In this document: piece by piece, positions 56,701 to 64,000 of the stretch
Layout: each line of letters begins with the position of its first letter
Numbering within the stretch: the stretch's first letter is position 1
DNA from: Membranipora membranacea
Lineage: Eukaryota; Bryozoa; Gymnolaemata; Cheilostomatida; Membraniporidae
Assembly: GCA_914767715.1 (NCBI GenBank)
Contig: OU612067.1
Coordinates: 16,993,001-17,057,000 of the forward strand
Length of the DNA: 64,000 nt
Direction: 5' to 3'
Notes under the pieces: generated by a model
The model's database searches: none
What the model saw: the letters and a program-made list of their open reading frames with translations, nothing else
Told to the model about the DNA's origin: nothing
Program-made: the position numbers and the translations under genes

Positions 56701-59700
56701 TTGGCTGTTCTCAAAAAGTCAATCAAATCGAGGATGCAGTGAATAGCAAGCGCGCTAACCGATTGCGCCATCTCACCATCCCTAAAAAAATCGATGGCGC
56801 TAATTAGCATCCTCGCTATTCACAACTCTATCGATTACTGGGGTCGGCCCCCAGGTATGCTCCGAACTGCCTGCAAACTGGAGTCAGACATAGCCGCCTA
56901 TGCTTCGGATGTGGCGTGTGATATGACATTCGATTTTAATCAGCCTTTAATCAACCTTTTTTAATTTTAAATCAGAGTGTGTTCTCTCATCCCATAGCTC
57001 ATTCCACTCCATTATTGCCACCCCATGAAACACAGCGTACGTGTTAGGGTTGTTGGCCTTACATGGCCCATTGCTTCATAGCAGTCTTTTGGAGTTGGCT
57101 GTTCTCTAAAATATATGTGACCAGCCGCCCTGCTTTAATATGGGGTAAACAAAAATTGTGCAGTTATGCGGTATTACTCTCATGTTTGTCATATTGCAGG
57201 GTTGCGGACATCGGTACAAGGTGGTAGAATCAGGCACTAACGTCTATGGTATTGGCGTATGTTACCAGTATAAGGCAGATCTGGAAGTTGAGAATACCCC
57301 CCTTAGTCCCTGCTCTAGTGCGGACATAGTCGACCTTCAGAACTCTGTGTCTGGTGAATATGGTGTGTGCGAGGCTGGAATGGGGCTCGACGCAAAGGTT
57401 TGTCAATCAAATAAATCTACTTGTTACGCATCGACTGAGTGAAAGCTCGTACCGATTCATAGAAGCAACCCACTGTAAAGCCATGTTTTTATTATGTGCT
57501 AGTTTTGACTATGGATTGATTCTTTCTCAAGGGTGGATCAGATGGAAATGTTAGTTAGCTTTCTACATTGATGGTCAGTTCATTGCTTTGCATGCAATTT
57601 TTATTGTAATAATGCTCTTTTTCATATTAGGCCAACAAAGTCTTTTCTGCAGTCAGATCGCAACACGAGTGCACGGGAGTTGTCCATTCCTGGTGCAGAA
57701 AAACTGCTCAAGGTGCACTGGCGGGGCTTGTTTCTTATAAAACCTTTTAACAATAGATATATCAATTTAATCATTCATGACTAATTATTGCAGAATACTG
57801 ATTATGTATATTCGCTGCCTGGGGCAAAGAACTGGCAAGGCTCTGCGTTCTGGAAAGGAGTCAGGCCGTTCCCATCCAACCCAGTATCTGACATCATCGA
57901 GATCGAAGAGGCAGAGCAATACTCAACATATTATTCTTATTTAGGTAAGTCAGTCAGAACAGCTGGTCTTTCCCATACTCACCTTACAGGATGAAAAATA
58001 TTATGGAATTAAATGTAGCAACCACAGGGCAAAATTCGTCAAATTCATTTGGTTCTAATTAAATTAATTAAAATGATTATTAGCAAATTTTCAGTATTCC
58101 TTTATTAAAACAATCTTTTCCATAATCAATATATGGCAGATTTCCAATTAGAAAAATGGGTGTCACAGCACAGACCTAAGAATTATTAAATATGTCTTGA
58201 TGTATTGAAATCTGAGCCCCGTTTTGTTAAATGTTACATTGTGCAAACAATTTTTGGATGCCCAAACAGAACATGTTAGTAGATTATGCAGTATGAAATG
58301 TGATCTGTAAAATGTAACGCCTATCATAAACAGAAAAAGAAATAGAAAACTTTTGATAATGCCACATTCTATCAGCATGTTCATATCTATGACAAGTACA
58401 AAAACCTTTGCGGGCCAAAAATTATGGCTTGAATGAAAAGTCAAATTGAATGCAAAACTGACTCAACAAAAGCTACTATAAAAATAATTCTCTGGAAAAT
58501 CTTAGAATAAGTCTGAGGTACCAATCCCAAAATGAAATTTTACTCTCCTGTTTCTGACAAAGTCAGGTTTTAAAAAGACAATGTGATTGGCTGGGGGGTA
58601 ACTAAATAGACCAATGATCAAGTCCGTGGCATTTCTGTATGTATATAAATCTGTTTTTATGAAGGGTCGTCGGTGGTGATTTCGCCTTACCTGTTTGGCG
58701 ACAAGAAGAGGATGGCCGTGTTTGGAGCTCCTCGTGAGCAGGACATCGGTGCTGTGATTATCTTTGAGATGTCTCAGGAAGGAGCCAAATTTGAAGAGGC
58801 AGATAAAAAGATTGGCGAGAAATTTGGATCCGGATTCGGCCAATCAGTAGCTACTGTGGACATGAAAATGGATGAGTAAGTGGCTAAACAAGCATGTAAA
58901 AAGCTCATAATCCTCTTATAGTCATCAAAATCAAATCAAATCAAAAGTCATCATGCCAATGGGAACAGATCATACTTTGTGTTATCAGGCGCTGCACATG
59001 TTCTTAAGAGCATTACAGAAATCCAAGTAGCTATGCTGAAGGCATCAACAGGATAAAATGAATTTTGATCTGTTAGCATAATAAAACATGAGCAAGTTTT
59101 ACATATGCCAGCCTCTTTGATAAATTATTTATTAAAATATTAGCGTATACAACAACTACGATATGTTGTAGCTAGTATATCTAGAAATTGACATTGTGAA
59201 GTAAATCTAGCCAATTTATGGCTGCGATTGGCTGACAAGAGGAAGGGAGCCAATGCCAGGTTAGATGGTACTTTCGTGGTTTATAGAGAGAAGTTGAAAG
59301 TAATCAGATTTAAGTTTCACTATATTACAATACATACTTCAGTGACCTGGCATGGGCTCGCTACCCTACCCAACAGCCAATCCGTTCAGAGCCACCACAT
59401 TGGCCGAAGTAAATCATAGATAAATGTCTTTAGAGAACAAAACATATAAACTCAATTTTAATCATGTGCATGTCTGCTTTGTTCCAGTCATCCCAGTCTT
59501 ATAGTTGGAGCACCTTTCTACAGTAACATATCAGATGCCAACTCAGGGGGTAGATGGGAAGTTGGAGGTGCCGTCTACGTCTACTTTAACTACGGTGATG
59601 GCATCCCCACCGGCGATGCTGTCGATAGCCGAGTCTTACTCAGCCCTGGAGCCTGCTCATTTAACAACGCTGAGCAGTGCAGCAACGCTCAATTTGGTTA

Positions 59701-62700
59701 CAGCATTATCGGTATCGGTGATATAAACCATGATGGTTTTGGAGGTATGTTCAATTTCTGCAGAAATTTGTATCGCATTTGTAGATTGATGCTGTTCCTT
59801 GTCACATAAAAATGTGGGATTTGGTCAATGAGCATATCTCAATGACCCGCTGTCAATGTCACAGGTGTCAACGGTCACTTAATGCATTATTGCTGAATAC
59901 ACCACAGTCTAAGTCGCACTCTTTATACCGCTATATTTCATTTATCCCAGAAGCCACATTCTGTTCTGAAGTTGTTTTCTCTACACCCCAAAGCAGACAA
60001 CTTCTGTTTTGTTATGCTGTAGATTTGGCTGTTGGAGCTCCGTTCTATGGACCAGGTGCTGTATTTATATACAGCGGACAAGAAAAAGCTCAAAAGTTAT
60101 CATTTGAGCTCAGTCAGGTAAGTGGTAATAAATATAGTGATTAAAAATATGTCAAACTAAATAATTAATTGAATCACTACTACCCAGAGGGGTCTTTCAA
60201 TTTGAATGAACGCTGCTAACCCAATTTTTCACTCAGAATGTTTATAGTCCCATCAATGAGTGATCGATTTGTGCATTTTATTTAATACATTTCTTCTTGA
60301 ACTGATAGAAAAAGAGTCAATTCATTATAGTGTCATGGTTGTTGCCCTTTGTGGACTCAACGCAACAATCTGGGCCATCAAAACTACCGTTTTAATATTC
60401 AGTGTGTGCACTCAAACGCAGACAACGTGATTTATTGGTACAAACCAGTTACACCACATAACCTGCTAAACGCAATCATTTCTCAATGATTGTAAAATGA
60501 GTCGAATATTCGTCTCAGTAGAATTATTTAGTTGCTATTGTTGTATTTATTTACACGTTCACAGGTGATAATGGCTACAGACTTAGACACATCTGGTTAC
60601 CTGTCTCGACCTCTAACAGGATTCGGAGTCTCACTATCCGGCGGACAGGATATGGATGGACAGGGTTATACTGATATTATTGTAGGAGCTCATGAATCGT
60701 CCTCCCTTGTTGTTCTCAGGTAGTGATTTGCATACCCTTACCCAGTACATTACCGTATGAAAGTATTAGGGGAATTAAATTTTGGGATATGGCCAAAGAT
60801 TGTTTCATTCACCATTTTATAAATTCTTTATTTTGGAAATTGCTTTGTCAAAGTTCTCATCGCATAAATTCACTAGGGGTACCAAATTTAGTGGGTTTTC
60901 TATTGGTGAAATCCTTTGCCTGAGTATAATTTTGTGTTTCTTTTCTTTTTTGCTAGATCACGTCCAGTGGTTACAATAACAGGAACTATAAAACTGAACG
61001 GTACTCAGCTTGACCCTAAAGAAAAGCAGTGTCTTTCTGAACCCGGATCAGGACTCATGTGTATAGACTTTGTCACATGCTTCACTGCCACTTACCCTGA
61101 CAAGTATGTTAAGTTTCATAGCACCTGTTAGAAATTGTCTTTATTTATGACAGCTGACATGCAGTACATGTCACTCAGTGGGATAGTGTGTTACGACCAT
61201 AGACTTAATAATAATCTATTAAATTTATGGTTACGACAGATGAAGTTTAGTTCCATGTTTAGATATTGCGTTTATCATATTTTCTTCTTACTTGTATTTT
61301 TGGATTGACTCATGTTTCTAATATACTGTTAACACTATGATTTCAAGAGAAGAACATTGCTGTGCTTGGCCCTTCAGTGTAAGACAACTTCAGCATCTTT
61401 GCTCGTACAACTGTAGCCTGTCTTGACAAGCTTCGTTTTGGAAGAGAACAACAAAGCTTTGTTCCCTCCCCCCCCCATAACAACGCTTGTCAAGACAGGC
61501 TAGTACAGCTATAGACTAGGTAATGAATTATGTTTATGTAAACTGATTTTACAGCGATGGCAACAAATTATATAAGTCATAACATTCATTTTTATTACAG
61601 GAGAGACCCAGAAGAGATTACTGTCTCGTACGTTCTGACAGCCGACTCTGGTTATGATTTTGAGGCTAACAGAAGAACTGTGTTTGATAAAACAAAGCTT
61701 ATCGATTCTGTGAAGAGCTCACAGGCCTCGCTAAGAATCGATGGCATAGAAAGATGTGAACTTCAGAAAGTCTTTGTTGTGGTATGTTAGCAATTTGTGT
61801 ATATGTGATAGTCTGAGTTCTCAGAGTTTTTGATGGATATGTTGGTTACGGCAATTTCACTTGGCATCTACCCTATCATCAACCTACAAAATTAAGTCCG
61901 ATTAAGTTCTCGAGCTTAGTTTTAGACTCTAAACAGGCAAAAAAACTTTAACCAAATTTTAGTACCTGGCATTGACCCCTAACCATCATGCATCAAACAT
62001 CGACCTTTTAATCAGGTTATTGAAATTGTCTAATATGTATTTTGCAGCGAGTACAGGAGTTGCTGAAGCCGATTGAATTTAAGATCAAATACGAGTTGGA
62101 CATAGCTACAAATGCACCTTACGATAACATCAACAAATATCCGATCATGAATATCTTCGATTCTGCCGATCCCGGAGCCAAGGTTTGTCTTTCTCGTATT
62201 TTAAAATCAATTATTGAAGATTTTACATAGACCTTGGAATATGCTAAATTAGTAGCATGTTGGTATATAAAACTGAATCTAGACCTCGACAAACATAGAT
62301 AGACAAAATTAGGCAAGATTATTTCTAATTCTTTTTGTGTATCAGTTTATGAGTTTTGGTTCCAGTCTAATTTGTATAGTAGCACCTCTTACTACCAAAT
62401 TTGGGCATAACTACAAGGTTTGTGAGATCTTCAAAATGTGAGATATGTATATCATTTCATTGTTTAATTATTAGTTTGTTTTTTTGAGGATACAGCATTC
62501 ACCAAGATAAAAAATTGCAGCATAGCATAAAAGCTGTTGGTTGTCAGCACAATAAATTTTGGAGCTTTGGACAAACAACTTCTGTCTAAAATCTCTACAA
62601 ATTCGAACCATTTGAGGATATGCCCAACATTATATGGTTTTGTACTTGGTAGAGAGCAAAAACACATAATTGGAAGGTATCGGGAATGTGATTCGGCCTT

Positions 62701-62954
62701 CTGTTAAAGTTGTTGTGATGCCAATGAGGTCCTTTGCTCTTCAGTTTTGCTTTAGACCACTATTGATGCATATGTTCAACAATTAAATGGGGAAAAGTTA
62801 AATTATTTTTAATTGCAGTTTTCCTGTTTGCATGATTTATCTTATGTACGAGATGCCAAAGGTTTATTTGGTATTTGTGCATGAAGTTTCCTTTTTTTCG
62901 GTTTTCTAACTCAATAGTTATTTACAGCCAGGCGAGTCTACGTCAGCTAGTACG
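47744..62954 (+). CDS. Integrin alpha chain, no I domain (5' part)
   Basis: Thirteen exons: 47744-47910, 54710-54858, 55404-55510, 57200-57397, 57794-57944, 58665-58875, 59488-59744, 60023-60117, 60565-60719, 60957-61103, 61601-61781, 62048-62182 and 62928-62954, all in phase, 660 codons. Residues 1-19 are a signal peptide cut before FNVD. The seven-bladed FG-GAP propeller follows (YFGYSVA, ILVGAPLA, GCGHRYK, KNWQG, then LIVGAPFYS, LAVGAPFYG and DIIVGAH blades). Calcium-binding loops are DMKMDDHPS, DINHDGFGD and QDMDGQGYTD. No I domain is inserted between blades 2 and 3. The thigh domain starts near residue 500 (RPVVTITGTIKLNG). The calf domains, membrane helix and GFFKR tail must lie beyond the window. 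As in all integrins it would pair with a beta chain and bind extracellular matrix; the ligand class cannot be told. The first intron is 6.8 kb. ATG 47756 is an alternative start with a shorter signal peptide. Confidence 0.95.
47911..54709. other. Integrin alpha intron 1 (6.8 kb)
   Basis: Largest intron in the window. The 171-codon ORF at 53069-53584 and the others inside have no recognisable domain. A 21-bp duplication (CATCACTTTCCATTACCTGC) is at 53385-53425 and an AG microsatellite at 53726-53744. 53668-53735 is partly repeated at 53757-53810. Confidence 0.6.
55374..55394. repeat. (CT)n tract in a splice acceptor
   Basis: About ten CT units form the polypyrimidine tract of integrin exon 3 (acceptor AG 55402-55403). 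Length changes here could alter splicing. Confidence 0.9.
55588..55770. mobile_element. MITE family 'TACCCAAAG', full copy
   Basis: 183 bp with terminal inverted repeats: TACCCAAAGACTAATGCATG and TTATAGTCAGGCA on the left; right end, reversed, TACCCAAAGCCTAAAGCATG and TTATAGCCAGACAG. An inner pair TTTGCATGGTAAAA/TTTTACCATGCAAA makes the element almost wholly palindromic. TA at both ends suggests a TA target. Confidence 0.88.
56150..56205 (+). repeat. G-rich hairpin repeat, copy 3
   Basis: Run of 13 or 14 G followed by CAGAGTCTGAGGGGCTCAGA then CTAGTGTTTGTCAAG, parallel to copies at 12936 and 40994. Confidence 0.65.
56684..57106. mobile_element. SINE insertion flanked by 29-bp direct repeats
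   Basis: 56684-56712 and 57078-57106 both read ATAGCAG, then TTTGGAGTTGGCTGTTCTC, differing only in a CTC/TCT step. Between them are two tRNA-like heads facing each other (minus-strand GGCGCAATCGGTTAGCGCGC at 56756-56776; plus-strand ATGGCGCTAATTAGC near 56804) and the SINE family 1 body 56828-56945 on the plus strand. Integrin intron 3. Confidence 0.7.
60187..60275. mobile_element. Deleted copy of the GGGGTCTTTCAATT MITE
   Basis: AGGGGTCTTTCAATTTGAAT, CACTCAGAATGTTTATAGTC and CCATCAATGAGTGATCGATT match the minus strand of the element at 45985-46217 with the middle missing. Integrin intron 8. Confidence 0.6.
61413..61502. mobile_element. 90-bp element with TAGCCTGTCTTGACAAGC inverted ends
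   Basis: Ends are perfect inverted repeats over 18 nt (61413-61430 and 61485-61502). The interior has a CCCTCCCCCCCCC tract. Terminal TA may be the target duplication. The same end occurs alone at 4253. Confidence 0.85.
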
Positions 62955-64000
62955 GTAAGATCGCATCCCCAAATGTGTATATTTTCGACAACCTTCCACT
63001 TAGAGAGGAAAGGGATCAAAGATTAGTTTGTGCCATTCAAACACCAAAAGGGCAGAAGCTCATCTTTGGTCCACTTCCAGAATGTTACCTGCATCATAGT
63101 TATATATATATATTTCTTAAATCTTTGCATAATCAGCAGCTAAATACTTGATCTATTTTGACGTCCTTTGTCCTATACATTTGTTTAATGTACGTAGATC
63201 GAATCACCGACTTATTGTTACTAGCGATCACTGGTGGATCAGAATGTACAAAATTTTCAAGATAGTTGTGACTTGTGACAGACAACTCAAACAGATAGGC
63301 CAGAATTCACCTATTTTTTTTTTGTATCTTCAACATGTTAAGATGAATGGCTTCAAGCACATGATTAAAAGTTTTGTGACATAAAAAAGTTTCAAATAAA
63401 GCATCGCCTGTACATGGAACATGAACATGACAGACCTTTTCGGTATGCGCGGTTTATATTAGACCAAGTTTGGTCCATTTGTCTGCATTCGGAGTTGCTC
63501 CCCCTCCACTGGTCACTCCGTAGGCGCAAAGGCGGTGGTGTGACCAGTAGAAGTGGAGCAACTAGTATGCGGGCAAACTCGATCAAACTTATTCTAGGTG
63601 TGTATTAACATATTGTGCAGCATGGAGAGTAGCACAAGAAGCATGATAATATGCATGCCTTCCATCCAGTACACATGGATGTGTTCAGTAACCTTTGGTA
63701 TCATGTTTCTGGGACCCGGAGTAAAGACGAGAGGTGGCTCTGTCTTGGTTTCTTGTACTAGCTTATGATATGTCCACAATCAGGGGGTCTACCTAACACA
63801 ACACCATCGCTCCTAACACGCGTATATCTGAAACCCTGAGACCGCCTTGCAAGGTTTACGGTGGACTTCCCCTTAAGCATTCACTTAGCAGAGCAGTTTA
63901 ATCCATTTCACCTGCCTTTGAGGTTACTTCTCTCTAGACTTGTTTTCTTGTCGCAAAGAGAGCTTCTTGTCAAAGGGGAGCAACTTCTAATGTGACTGAA
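62955..64000. other. Right edge, integrin alpha intron
   Basis: After the 27-nt exon no further integrin exon is evident to the end of the window. An inverted repeat (GTTGCTCC..CCACTGGTCAC against GTGACCAG..TGGAGCAAC) lies at 63495-63561 and a short TA microsatellite near 63100. Confidence 0.5.

Noticed and set aside
57631-57712. An ORF segment with good splice sites between integrin exons 4 and 5
   Set aside because: It is 82 nt, so including it would shift the phase-0 frame, and the flanking exons already align to integrins without an insertion.

Overview
The window is nuclear DNA of an animal. Every gene I recognise is split by GT-AG introns of about 50 nt to 6.8 kb, the intergenic and intronic DNA is AT-rich, and the coding content is metazoan: an integrin alpha chain, a Gi-type G-protein alpha subunit, the ER protein VMP1, a MATCAP-type tyrosine carboxypeptidase and a D8C-domain secreted protein. 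The proteins are too diverged from vertebrate ones to be a vertebrate. I read it as an invertebrate (a sponge, cnidarian or invertebrate deuterostome would all fit) and cannot fix the phylum. Splice sites below were assigned by eye from reading-frame continuity, GT/AG consensus and family alignment.

Layout. 1259-6363 (+): 3' part of a gene for an unrecognised single-pass membrane protein. 8203-8715 (-): a single-exon gene for a small secreted protein that is essentially one D8C (eight-cysteine) domain. 13592-16890 (-): a six-exon MATCAP/KIAA0895-type metallo-carboxypeptidase. 19440-33074 (+): a complete eight-exon G alpha i gene, 354 codons, with coding exon lengths that match my recollection of the vertebrate GNAI genes; it is divergent from the MATCAP gene. 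37804-46636 (+): VMP1, with an N-terminal extension of about 220 residues and a tandemly duplicated 81-nt exon that looks mutually exclusive. 47744-62954 and beyond (+): the first 660 residues of an integrin alpha chain (signal peptide, seven-bladed propeller without I domain, start of the thigh), leaving the right edge of the window.

Between and inside the genes lie many small repeats: tRNA-derived SINEs of at least two families, a sequence headed by the 5' end of U2 snRNA, several terminal-inverted-repeat (MITE-like) families with two or three copies each, a 2.6-kb inverted duplication with a decayed non-LTR retrotransposon endonuclease in its centre, a 512-bp fold-back element, and three unrelated palindromes of 84-88 bp with arms of 42-43 nt. 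No rRNA, functional tRNA or CRISPR array was seen.

The genes are not an operon or a pathway cluster. The functional links are loose (integrin and Gi at the plasma membrane, VMP1 in the ER, MATCAP on microtubules). The most interesting single observation is the VMP1 exon pair at 44221-44432; the palindromes, the U2-headed repeat and the standalone D8C protein come next.
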